Positions 1 to 6,396 of a stretch of 7,411 nucleotides of DNA are shown here, in pieces. The stretch is from JBMNNU01 sp050942695 (lineage in GTDB: Bacteria > Chloroflexota > UBA6077), in NCBI GenBank assembly GCA_050942695.1, contig JBMNNU010000159.1, positions 1 through 7,411 of the forward strand. Reading direction: 5' to 3'. The position numbers and the translations under genes were made by a program. Below the pieces are notes generated by a model. It saw only the letters and a list, made by a program, of their open reading frames with translations. It did not search any database and had not been told where the DNA came from. The first letter of the stretch is position 1. Every line of letters starts with the position of its first letter.

Positions 1-70
1 CCATCAGCTTTTTTGCTCTTCTTCTGATACCCGCATCTTAAGCCCATACCTTGCCATCCTGCCTAATAGG

Positions 71-108
71 TGTCATCCTGAGCGCGTGGAGCGAGAGATC
101 TCCACATG
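71..108. repeat. interspersed repeat-like segment with small hairpin
   Basis: The segment begins TGTCATCCTGAGCG and continues to an AGATCT-containing end. From memory, closely similar strings recur in the intergenic DNA of many environmental bacteria; this has not been checked here. GTGGAG (86-91) pairs with CTCCAC (100-105) around an 8-nt loop. Only one copy is present in the window, so the repeat status is inferred. Confidence 0.4.
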
Positions 109-225
109 CCGGGAACGCGGCTATCTTCGCCGTCTATCAAAACCACTTTGGTCGTGTACCAGCCAGCATGGCTGTTTGGCGGGCATGGTTCATACAAACA
201 GTCAGTTCGTGTAACAGTCCAATGC

Positions 226-285
226 TGTAGCGTCGGGGCTCGTCCCCGACGAGGTACCACGTCGGGCACAAGGCCCGACGCTACA
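226..285. repeat. 60-bp near-perfect palindrome (REP/MITE-like)
   Basis: The dyad axis falls at 255.5, in the middle of GGTACC (253-258), and 26 of the 30 base pairs across the axis are complementary. The outer arms TGTAGCGTCGGG (226-237) and CCCGACGCTACA (274-285) match perfectly. Each half also folds on itself. CGTCGGGG (231-238) pairs with CCCCGACG (244-251) over a 5-nt loop, and CGTCGGGC (260-267) pairs with GCCCGACG (273-280) over a 5-nt loop. The element can therefore form either one long cruciform or two adjacent hairpins. It encodes no protein and has no T-run that would make it a classical terminator. A non-autonomous mobile repeat or REP-type element is the most likely nature. Confidence 0.75.
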
Positions 286-403
286 TTGTAACTCGTGCCG
301 TGAATCATGCCATTTGGCGTTTTGCATGGCATGAAATTAGGCTCAGCATAATAGGAATCAGAGTCGCCCCAGCACGGCATGCCGCCGTTCAAGCAAAGGG
401 GTA

Positions 404-424
404 AAGCTGATAGCTGAAAGCTAG
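404..424. repeat. short heptad repeat overlapping the serA stop
   Basis: Three consecutive 7-bp units, AAGCTGA (404-410), TAGCTGA (411-417) and AAGCTAG (418-424), form a small tandem array. The serA stop codon (CTA on this strand, 421-423) lies inside the third unit. The units share the CTGA ending with the GTTCTGA arrays at 4386-4426 and 7264-7350. Confidence 0.5.
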
Positions 425-1998
425 ATAGTCACCGTCCGGATGGAATGGATATCCGGAACGGCCATCAGTTTTTTCACCAGATCCGGCCCTACCGGATCGT
501 CGACACCGATCACCATCAGTGCCTCACCCTTGGGCGCAAGTCGCCCAACAGCCATGAAGGAGATGTTGACGTTGGATGCGCCCAGTACACCCCCGACGTG
601 GCCGATCATACCGGGGCGGTCCCGGTGGTAACTGAACACCATTTGGCCCCCGGTCAGCACCACGTCTACCCGGTATTTATCTACCTGTACCAGGTGAGGC
701 TCGCCAAACAGAACGGTCCCGGCTACGACGTGGGAAGAGCAGGCAGTGTCCAGTTGGATGGTGACCAAGTTGCTGTAATTGTTGACCCGATCCGTCTTTC
801 GCTCGACGACCTTGAGGCCGCGGTTTTTAGCGACAATAGGGGCGTTTACCAGGTTTATCTCCTCAGCAAGCACCGGCTGAAGTAGCCCTTTGATAACCAT
901 CGCCTTCAATGGTGTGGTATCCAGGGACGCTATCTCCCCCGCGTATGTAACCTCGACACTGCACAACTGGCCCTCGGCGAGTTGGGTAGCCATGCTTCCA
1001 AGCATGCTCGCCAGCTTCATGAAGGGCTCCAGCATCGCCATCGTCTCCGGAAGGATCACAGGGGCATTGACGGCGTAGCGGGCAGGCATACCCTTGAGCA
1101 CCTCTACGATCTGCTCGGCTACATCGATAGCTACCCCCTCTTGAGCCTCCAAGGTAGACCCGCCGAGGTGAGGGGTGATCACAAGCCTCTCCTGCTTCAA
1201 GAGAGGGTGATCCGGGGGGAAAGGCTCCTCGGCAAGAACGTCCAGGGCCGCTCCGGCTATCCGCCCATTCTCAAGGGCTTCCAGGAGGGCATCCTCGTCG
1301 ATGATACCCCCGCGCGCGCAGTTGACCAGCCGAACCGTCGGCTTCATCCTGCTGATCTGCTCCGCCCCTATCATACCCTTGGTCTGCGAGGTCAACGGGA
1401 CGTGGAAGGTGATGAAGTCGGCTCTCTCCAGAAGCTCGTTAAACGTCACGGCCTCGATTCCCAGCTTCTGGGCATGTTCGGAGGAGAGATAAGGGTCGAA
1501 ACCGATCACCTTCATCTCCAGCCCTTGAGCCCGCCGGGCTACCTCCCTGCCGATCTTTCCCAGGCCGACGATACCGAGGATCTTGTCCCGCAGCTCAACC
1601 CCCATGAACTTAGAGCGCTGCCAAAGCCCAGCCTTAACGGAGGCGCAGGCCTGGGGTATGTTGCGAGCCGTTGCCAGCATCATCCCTATCGTGTGTTCAG
1701 CCGCAGCGATGTTGTTCCCCGTGGGAGCGTTCACCACCACGATTCCGCGTCTGGTCGCAGCGGCAACATCGATATTGTCGACTCCAACACCGGCGCGACC
1801 GATCACCCGGAGCTTCGTGCCGGCTTCGATTACCGGAGCCGTAACCTTGGTTTCACTCCGCACAACCAAGGCGTCGTATTCAGGGATAACCCGGAGCAGT
1901 TCCTCCGGATTCATCTTGGTAATTACGTCAACTTCGGCATACTGCTTCAGGTACTCAACACCATTCGTCGCCACCGGATCGCTAATAAGAACTTTCAT
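421..1998 (-). CDS. serA: D-3-phosphoglycerate dehydrogenase
   Basis: Cytoplasmic enzyme oxidising 3-phosphoglycerate to 3-phosphohydroxypyruvate with NAD+, the first step of phosphorylated serine biosynthesis. The 525-residue product has the long-form SerA layout. The substrate domain is split around the Rossmann domain (about 1-100 and 285-310), whose nucleotide loop is GLGKIG at 145-150. The 2-hydroxyacid dehydrogenase catalytic residues are R229 (in NCARGG), E258 and H277 (in TPHLGGS). An intervening ASB-type domain covers about 320-450, and a C-terminal ACT domain about 454-525 (RDRPGMIGHVGG) suggests serine feedback control. The ATG at 1998 gives the usual MKVLISDP start, with AAGGTG 10 nt upstream. 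The gene is monocistronic in this window and divergent from the M50 protease gene. Its stop lies within a heptad repeat. Identification is secure. Confidence 0.97.
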   Translation of the reverse strand: MKVLISDPVATNGVEYLKQYAEVDVITKMNPEELLRVIPEYDALVVRSETKVTAPVIEAGTKLRVIGRAGVGVDNIDVAAATRRGIVVVNAPTGNNIAAAEHTIGMMLATARNIPQACASVKAGLWQRSKFMGVELRDKILGIVGLGKIGREVARRAQGLEMKVIGFDPYLSSEHAQKLGIEAVTFNELLERADFITFHVPLTSQTKGMIGAEQISRMKPTVRLVNCARGGIIDEDALLEALENGRIAGAALDVLAEEPFPPDHPLLKQERLVITPHLGGSTLEAQEGVAIDVAEQIVEVLKGMPARYAVNAPVILPETMAMLEPFMKLASMLGSMATQLAEGQLCSVEVTYAGEIASLDTTPLKAMVIKGLLQPVLAEEINLVNAPIVAKNRGLKVVERKTDRVNNYSNLVTIQLDTACSSHVVAGTVLFGEPHLVQVDKYRVDVVLTGGQMVFSYHRDRPGMIGHVGGVLGASNVNISFMAVGRLAPKGEALMVIGVDDPVGPDLVKKLMAVPDIHSIRTVTI

Positions 1999-2043
1999 AG
2001 TCTTACTACACCTTGGTCTACAGATCTAAGTAATCCCAGTTTT

Positions 2044-2070
2044 AAAAATGCTCCGGTTAATATGGAGCAT
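2044..2070 (-). promoter_or_regulatory. hairpin with T-tract in the serA leader
   Basis: Read in the serA direction, ATGCTCC (2070-2064) pairs perfectly with GGAGCAT (2054-2048) around a 9-nt loop and is followed by TTTTT (2048-2044). The hairpin lies about 45-70 nt upstream of the serA ATG, right at the start of the transcript predicted from the promoter at 2080-2108. It could be a weak attenuator, a 5' stabilising stem or a DNA operator palindrome. The stem is short and AT-rich, so terminator strength would be low. Confidence 0.4.
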
Positions 2071-2079
2071 AGTTAGAAG

Positions 2080-2108
2080 AATATACTCTATGGGCAGAAA
2101 TGGGTCAA
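2080..2108 (-). promoter_or_regulatory. probable sigma-70-type promoter of serA
   Basis: On the minus strand TTGACC (2108-2103) and TATATT (2085-2080) are separated by exactly 17 bp, close to the consensus vegetative promoter. Transcription would start near 2073, giving a leader of about 75 nt before the serA ATG. A second TTGACA (2124-2119) lies 16 bp further upstream as part of a direct repeat, but has no good -10 at the right distance. Confidence 0.6.
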
Positions 2109-2127
2109 GCCGTCATTATGTCAAGCC
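2104..2127. promoter_or_regulatory. direct repeat GTCAAGCC in the divergent promoter region
   Basis: GTCAAGCC occurs at 2104-2111 and again at 2120-2127, a 16-bp period. The proximal copy overlaps the -35 box of the inferred serA promoter. Direct repeats spaced about one and a half helical turns at a -35 box are a plausible regulator site. The assignment rests on position alone. Confidence 0.35.
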
Positions 2128-2180
2128 TCTAGTTGGCGACACTCGGCCACTTGTAGTAATCTGGTGTTATCGAACGGTCC

Positions 2181-2186
2181 AAGGAG
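2181..2186 (+). promoter_or_regulatory. ribosome binding site fixing a GTG start
   Basis: AAGGAG lies 6 nt upstream of the GTG at 2193. An ATG at 2191 overlaps this GTG but is in another frame, so the Shine-Dalgarno sequence and the conserved N-terminus together support GTG as the start of the M50 protease gene. Confidence 0.7.
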
Positions 2187-2192
2187 TCGAAT

Positions 2193-3308
2193 GTGGAAGC
2201 AACCATAAAACTGGGGCGTGTCTGGGGGATCCCAATCGGACTGCACTCTAGCTGGTTCCTGATCTTCGCGCTGGTTACCTGGTCGTTGGCAGCAGGGTAC
2301 CTGCCGATCGAGTACCCATCTATGCCGTCCGCGGCCTTATGGTTGATGGGAGCTGTGACTAGCATCCTGTTTTTCGCGTCCGTATTGCTGCACGAGCTAG
2401 GGCACACCTACCTGGCGCTCCGCAACAAGATACCCGTCCGCGGGATCACGCTCTTCCTGTTCGGCGGTGTAGCACAGATTACTCGTGATCCCGACAACGC
2501 GGGTGCCGAATTTCGCATCGCTATAGCGGGGCCAGCCACAAGCCTCCTGCTGGGTGTATTCTTCGGCGGAGTCTGGCTATCCAGCGAAACCTTCCCGTAT
2601 CTGGCCGCCCCTAGCCTGTGGCTGGCGCGGATCAACCTATCGCTGGCGCTGTTCAACCTTATACCGGGCTTCCCACTCGATGGCGGGCGGGTTCTACGTG
2701 CTCTGGTGTGGCAGGTAACCGGTAACTTCCACCGAGCCACGCAGACCGCGGCCTTTGCCGGACAGTTAGTAGCCTTCGGCTTCATCGGAGTCGGTGTGCT
2801 AGTGCTGTTAGATGGCAACCTGTTCAACGGCCTGTGGCTGATCTTCATCGGCTGGTTCCTGCAGAACGCTGCCGCCTCCAGCTACGCTCAGTCCAGCATT
2901 CAGAAGTCAATGCGCTCGGTCAGAGTGGGGCAGATCATGCAGCGGGACTGCTCCTGGGTGCCTGGCTCTACCTCTCTGCAGCGGCTGGTGGAGGATGAGA
3001 TCCTCGCCACCGGGCGCCGCTGCTTTCTCGTTGCCGACGACGGACGGCTCCGAGGGGTCCTTACCCTGCGCGATATCGCATCGGTGCCCCGCGGCGAGTG
3101 GGATCGGATACCGGCAGAAAAGGCTATGGTTCCATGGGAACGGCTGCGCAAGGTAGACTCAAACACCGAACTGCTAACCGCGCTTCAGACCATGGACGAC
3201 GCCAACATCGCTCAACTGCCGGTGGTAGAGGGGGACAGGATCCTGGGCATGCTCTCACGGGAACAGATACTCGCATATCTGCGAACCAGAGCCGAACTTG
3301 GGATGTAG
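2193..3308 (+). CDS. M50 site-2-type membrane metalloprotease with CBS domains
   Basis: Polytopic inner-membrane zinc protease of the site-2 protease (M50B) family, which cleaves substrates within or near the bilayer. The 371-residue product begins with the family's KLGRVWGIPIGLHSSW pattern. The zinc motif HELGH is at 67-71, and the second active-site motif NLIPGFPLDGGR at 155-166 supplies the third ligand, D163. Hydrophobic segments lie at about 19-36, 50-66, 108-130, 140-157 and 190-225. A pair of cytoplasmic CBS motifs follows (about 245-298 and 304-366), typically sensors of adenine nucleotides. This is the full length expected for the CBS-containing subgroup. The substrate cannot be told from the sequence. 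The gene is divergent from serA, and the next plus-strand gene starts 152 bp downstream. Some proteins of this architecture are annotated as SpoIVFB-like or Rip3-like; no sporulation context is seen here. Confidence 0.93.
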   Translation: MEATIKLGRVWGIPIGLHSSWFLIFALVTWSLAAGYLPIEYPSMPSAALWLMGAVTSILFFASVLLHELGHTYLALRNKIPVRGITLFLFGGVAQITRDPDNAGAEFRIAIAGPATSLLLGVFFGGVWLSSETFPYLAAPSLWLARINLSLALFNLIPGFPLDGGRVLRALVWQVTGNFHRATQTAAFAGQLVAFGFIGVGVLVLLDGNLFNGLWLIFIGWFLQNAAASSYAQSSIQKSMRSVRVGQIMQRDCSWVPGSTSLQRLVEDEILATGRRCFLVADDGRLRGVLTLRDIASVPRGEWDRIPAEKAMVPWERLRKVDSNTELLTALQTMDDANIAQLPVVEGDRILGMLSREQILAYLRTRAELGM

Positions 3309-3424
3309 CCGACTATCATCTGGCACCGCGTTGTAGATCGATAATCCAGGGAATATCAGGCCTTCTCGATGGTGGCAGTCAGACCGCAAGAAACCGGTAC
3401 GAACCTTGCCCCTCATATCGGCGC

Positions 3425-3430
3425 TATAAT
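3425..3430 (+). promoter_or_regulatory. possible -10 box for the eIF2B-like gene
   Basis: A perfect TATAAT lies 30 bp upstream of the ATG at 3461 and would give a leader of roughly 24 nt. The region 17 bp upstream (AACCTT) is a poor -35, and TTGCCC at 3406-3411 is only 13 bp away. The box may therefore be coincidental or depend on an activator. If real, this gene need not be cotranscribed with the M50 protease gene. Confidence 0.3.
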
Positions 3431-3460
3431 GTGATACTACCTCAAGGGGTCTGCCAAGAG

Positions 3461-4399
3461 ATGAATAACCGAGAGATCTCCAGCCGAATTGCCGCTATCA
3501 AAAAGGACAGGGAGCATGGCGCGGCTCAACTGGCTAGGGAAGCTGTTCGCCTTCTGGGAGAGATGGCGGCCGATCCCGCAATACCGGATTCGCGCTTCGG
3601 AGACCTGTTTCTGGACGTCTCTCGAAAGCTTGCAAGAGCCCGCCCAAGTATGGCGTCGTTGGTCAACGCCGTAGGAACGATGATGGCAGCCTGGAAAGAA
3701 GCAGGGGCGGCTTGCGATCCTCGCCTGTCGAGGCTGGCAATCGTGGAAGCCGCCAGACGATGGGATGAACGGCAGGAAGCCTTGGTCACATTCGTGGCCG
3801 ACCACGCTGCGGAGGTCGTTTCCGGCACTGTCATCACCCTCAGCCACTCATCAACGTTGCTCTCTGTGCTAGAAAGCTGCTGGTCTCGAGATGTACTGAA
3901 GAGAGTAATCGTTGCCGAATCCAGACCACTATTTGAGGGGCGCCGTACTGCCGACCTCCTCGTCGGTATGGGCATTCCCACGCTGCTGGTAACCGACGCT
4001 GCACTGGGGTTCTTCTGCTCCGAAGCGGATGTAGCCCTGGTGGGCGCAGACACCATCCGGCCAAACGGCGATCTGATAAATAAAGTTGGCACCCTGCTGC
4101 TAGCTCTAGTCGCCCGACACTGTCGGATACCTTTCTACACGGTGTCGGAGACCCACAAGATAGCCCCCGCCGGGCGTCGTCGAGCACCCTTCGCTCTTGA
4201 AGAGCAGGACCCGAAGGAGATATTGCCGAAATCGATCCCCGGAGTGGTTGCACGGAACATCTATTTCGACCAAACCCCCGCCCGGCTGCTCACTGGATAC
4301 ATAACGGAACGCGGGCTGCTGAACAAACGGGACATCGCAACTCTATCCCGGCAGATGCCGGGCCGGTTTATTAGCCCTGAGTACGGTTCTTCGTTCTGA
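3461..4399 (+). CDS. eIF2B-alpha/beta/delta-like, ribose-1,5-bisphosphate isomerase-related protein
   Basis: The 312-residue protein belongs to the family joining eIF2B regulatory subunits, methylthioribose-1-phosphate isomerase (MtnA) and archaeal ribose-1,5-bisphosphate isomerase. A helical N-terminal domain (about 1-110) precedes a Rossmann-like domain with AESRPLFEGRR (152-162), VGADTIRPNGDLINKVGT (194-211) and a C-terminal FDQTPARLLTGYITERGLL (269-287). D197 matches the catalytic aspartate of the isomerases. The position of their catalytic cysteine reads LSHSS (127-131) with no cysteine, as in eIF2B-type members. Activity is therefore uncertain: it may bind a sugar phosphate or nucleotide without isomerising it. 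I chose the ATG at 3461 (AAGGGG 11 nt upstream) because the open frame upstream (from 3098) overlaps the M50 gene and has no family similarity. An in-frame GTG at 3431 is the alternative. The stop codon lies inside a heptad repeat. Confidence 0.85.
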   Translation: MNNREISSRIAAIKKDREHGAAQLAREAVRLLGEMAADPAIPDSRFGDLFLDVSRKLARARPSMASLVNAVGTMMAAWKEAGAACDPRLSRLAIVEAARRWDERQEALVTFVADHAAEVVSGTVITLSHSSTLLSVLESCWSRDVLKRVIVAESRPLFEGRRTADLLVGMGIPTLLVTDAALGFFCSEADVALVGADTIRPNGDLINKVGTLLLALVARHCRIPFYTVSETHKIAPAGRRRAPFALEEQDPKEILPKSIPGVVARNIYFDQTPARLLTGYITERGLLNKRDIATLSRQMPGRFISPEYGSSF

Positions 4400-4426
4400 G
4401 TGCTCTTTCTGAGTCCCGAGTCCTGC
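4386..4426. repeat. degenerate heptad repeat between convergent genes
   Basis: Consecutive units GTTCTTC, GTTCTGA, GTGCTCT, TTCTGA (6 bp), GTCCCGA and GTCCTGC fill 4386-4426 with consensus GTYCTGA. The TGA of the second unit (4397-4399) is the stop codon of the eIF2B-like gene, so its last residues are encoded by repeat. The array ends just short of the nicotinamidase stop at 4432. It fills nearly all of the 32-bp gap between the convergent genes, in which I see no terminator hairpin. Confidence 0.65.
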
Positions 4427-4431
4427 CAATC

Positions 4432-5022
4432 TTATTTCAACTGTACGCGACCGATGGTGGCTACATCCGCTCCGGCCTGAACCATCTCCGCTATGGCATC
4501 TTCGGAATCGTGGGGTTTGAGGTTCACCCCCTTGCATGCATCCAACAGGATGGTTACCCCAAAACCTTCTCTGATTGCCGATATCACCGACCACTTAACG
4601 CAGTAGTCGGTAGCTAGACCTCCAACGAACAGACGCGTCACCCCCCGGCGACGCAACGACTCAGCCATGGGCGTGCCATCGGCTTCTTGTGCGTCGAAGC
4701 AGGAGTAGCTATCCGCATTGGGGTCCATCCCCTTTGATACAACGATCACGTCGGGGGGCAGCTTCAGCCCTGGGTGAAACTCAGCTCCAGGGGTGCCCTG
4801 GACACAATGGGGCGGCCAGACTCCACCATACTGCTGGAAGTGCTTGGTTTCCGTGGGGTGCCAATCCCTGGTTGCATAGATTGGCAAACCTGCCGACCTG
4901 AACATCTCAATATACCAGTTCGCCACCGGCACCACCCCGTCCCCTTCGGCCACCCCAAGGGCTCCGCCGGGCATAAAGTCGTTTTGTAAATCTACGATCG
5001 TCAATGCGACCTTTTCGAGCAT
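4432..5022 (-). CDS. pncA: nicotinamidase (isochorismatase-like amidohydrolase)
   Basis: Cytoplasmic enzyme that hydrolyses nicotinamide to nicotinate and ammonia in NAD salvage. All signature residues of PncA are visible in the 196-residue product. The catalytic triad is D11 (VDLQNDF), K97 (VVSKGMD) and C141 (ATDYCVKWS). Metal ligands are D53 and H55 in RDWHP, H61, and H72 in PPHCVQGTPGAEFHP. VGGLATDYCV carries the cis-peptide and nucleophile region. Length is normal. The ATG at 5022 has GGAGGT 6 nt upstream. The gene lies 105 bp downstream of the MFS transporter gene on the same strand, possibly as the last gene of one transcript. The 105-bp gap has no obvious terminator or strong promoter. 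It converges on the eIF2B-like gene. The function call is strong because the metal site and PPHCVQGTPGAEFHP are specific to nicotinamidases among isochorismatase-like proteins. Confidence 0.95.
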   Translation of the reverse strand: MLEKVALTIVDLQNDFMPGGALGVAEGDGVVPVANWYIEMFRSAGLPIYATRDWHPTETKHFQQYGGVWPPHCVQGTPGAEFHPGLKLPPDVIVVSKGMDPNADSYSCFDAQEADGTPMAESLRRRGVTRLFVGGLATDYCVKWSVISAIREGFGVTILLDACKGVNLKPHDSEDAIAEMVQAGADVATIGRVQLK

Positions 5023-5127
5023 ATCTTTACCTCCACCTCGCTACTATCCGTACCAATTGTTGCATGGCTAAGTGGTATGGGCTTGCCGGACGGACGCTCG
5101 AACTATGCAACGATCAATAATATTTTA

Positions 5128-6396
5128 CTATGCAGCGACCTTGTTGCCCAAAGTCTCGGGCATTCCCACGAGCAACGGCAGACGCACCAGGAGATCGATA
5201 GCCACAAACCCCAGGAAAACGTATTGGGGGCCGATCACATCCCACATTATACCCGCGACGCTTGCCATCAAGGCCATGAGTAGCATACGGAAAAAGCGAT
5301 TGATACCCAGCCAGCGACCCATCTGGTCCGCCGGCACCAACTCCCTCTCCATAGCCGAGCTGATAGGGGCAGATATGTAGTAGAAGCCTTGAAGAACTCC
5401 GGCCGCGATCAAGAACGCTGGATCGGGAGCCAATACCAGAACGATATTGGAGAGCCAAAAAAGCGGTATTGCCATGTAGAGGACCGTCTTCCTGCCCGAC
5501 CGATCGCCGAGTCGCCCCAAAGGAATGGCAAAGAGGATTGAGGTCACGGCGCATCCTGCGACCATCGCCCCCAGCACGTACGCGTCGGCGCCTTTCACCT
5601 CATGCGCATAGACCTGTGAGAACGGCAGAACCATAGCCATCGGCAGGTGGCCGATGGAGGCGATAATCAGCCACCGTTTGAGATTCCGGCCTTCCTTTAG
5701 CACTTGGTGCAGGTCCCGAAACATGCCTTTTTGCGCCGCACGGACGTTTACCCATCGGCGATCCGACAGCTTAGTCAGTACGAGCAAGAACGTTCCCAGA
5801 GTCGCCAGCGTAGCAATGAAAAACAGGGGGCGGATGCCATCTACACTCACTCCTCCCGAGCTCGCCACCAGCCAGGCTCCTATCAGGGGGCCGGCCATCC
5901 CAAGTAAACCCGCCGCCGCCGTTTCGCAGATCATCATCCCTGTGGCGCGATCCCGGCTTGCCAGGCAGTTTCCACACACCGTAGCGCAGCCGAGCACGCT
6001 GGTCGAGTATCCCAGCCAGTACCCCACCATCGCCACCAAAGCCATCAGCCAGTTCTGGGCTATCGCGTAGGCCAGGTAGGAAACTGCCAGCATGCTAATG
6101 CCGGCCAGGTAGATTCGTTTTGCGCCAAACCTGTCGATGAGCCAGCCTGTCGTGGGACCCAATATTGCGGCAGCTACCATCCCAGCGCTGTTGATAGTCC
6201 CCAACTGGGTCGCGGATGCTCCTAGGGCCACGATGTAGATAGACAGATAGGGGAACACCATCTGGTACACGAGCCTGTCCAGCGATGTCCGCGCGACCGT
6301 GACTCTCCAATCGGGCGACTGTCGGCGAATGAACGAGATCCCCTGAGCTACCGCTTGAACAGGCGCGTATCCAAATGGCGATAGGTTTTTACCCAA
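5128..6396 (-). CDS. MFS transporter, substrate unknown
   Basis: A 422-residue inner-membrane permease of the major facilitator superfamily with about twelve predicted hydrophobic helices in two bundles of six (roughly 42-207 and 241-410). They are split by a charged central loop of about 30 residues. The MFS loop signature occurs twice: GWLIDRFGAKRIY (84-96) and GRLGDRSGRKTVLY (294-307). A TTG serves as start directly after the TGA of the upstream gene with no gap, and GGGAAGG lies 7 nt before it. The next in-frame Met (46) would cut into helix 1, so TTG is favoured. This arrangement implies translational coupling to the 279-residue protein. Substrate and direction cannot be read from the sequence. 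Multidrug exporter-like MFS proteins and solute importers both look like this. Cysteines C137, C141 and C144 cluster in helix 4, which is unusual but of unknown meaning. Confidence 0.9.
   Translation of the reverse strand: MGKNLSPFGYAPVQAVAQGISFIRRQSPDWRVTVARTSLDRLVYQMVFPYLSIYIVALGASATQLGTINSAGMVAAAILGPTTGWLIDRFGAKRIYLAGISMLAVSYLAYAIAQNWLMALVAMVGYWLGYSTSVLGCATVCGNCLASRDRATGMMICETAAAGLLGMAGPLIGAWLVASSGGVSVDGIRPLFFIATLATLGTFLLVLTKLSDRRWVNVRAAQKGMFRDLHQVLKEGRNLKRWLIIASIGHLPMAMVLPFSQVYAHEVKGADAYVLGAMVAGCAVTSILFAIPLGRLGDRSGRKTVLYMAIPLFWLSNIVLVLAPDPAFLIAAGVLQGFYYISAPISSAMERELVPADQMGRWLGINRFFRMLLMALMASVAGIMWDVIGPQYVFLGFVAIDLLVRLPLLVGMPETLGNKVAA

Larger units (their letters stand above)
1..420. other. 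gene-free region with interspersed repeats
   Basis: I see no credible gene in these 420 bases. A minus-strand reading frame of 109 codons (63-392) exists, but its product has no recognisable domain. It runs straight through the 60-bp palindrome at 226-285 and the repeat-like segment at 71-108, so it is most likely accidental. The contents are a repeat-like segment (71-108), the large palindrome (226-285) and a short heptad repeat touching the serA stop (404-424). Two similar blocks, each with TTTGGCG followed by a GCATGG, lie near 176-188 and 314-335 on either side of the palindrome. They may be remnants of a larger decayed repeat. No T-rich terminator for serA is visible here. Confidence 0.6.

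Noticed and set aside
1..28. ATCAG ... CTGAT pairing at the left edge as a terminator
   Set aside because: A 5-bp stem over a 16-nt loop is too weak, and the upstream context is outside the window.
63..392. 109-codon minus-strand reading frame
   Set aside because: It passes through the palindrome and the repeat-like segment, has no recognisable domain, and no clear ribosome binding site was identified for it.
982..2076. 364-codon plus-strand reading frame opposite serA
   Set aside because: It is antisense to a secure, full-length serA. Long antisense frames are common opposite GC-rich genes, and its product is low-complexity and Arg/His/Pro-rich without a domain.
2133..2160. Plus-strand promoter TTGGCG ... 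TAGTAA for the M50 gene
   Set aside because: The spacer is only 15 bp and both boxes are weak matches, so I do not claim a promoter, although one must exist in or near this region.
3098..3460. N-terminal extension of the eIF2B-like protein to position 3098
   Set aside because: It would overlap the CBS-coding part of the M50 gene for over 200 bp and the extra residues show no family similarity. The ATG at 3461 gives a family-like N-terminus.
5059..5111. Inverted repeat GTTGCAT / ATGCAAC between the MFS and nicotinamidase genes
   Set aside because: Only 7 bp with a 39-nt spacer and no T-run, so it is within what chance gives and is not convincing as terminator or operator.
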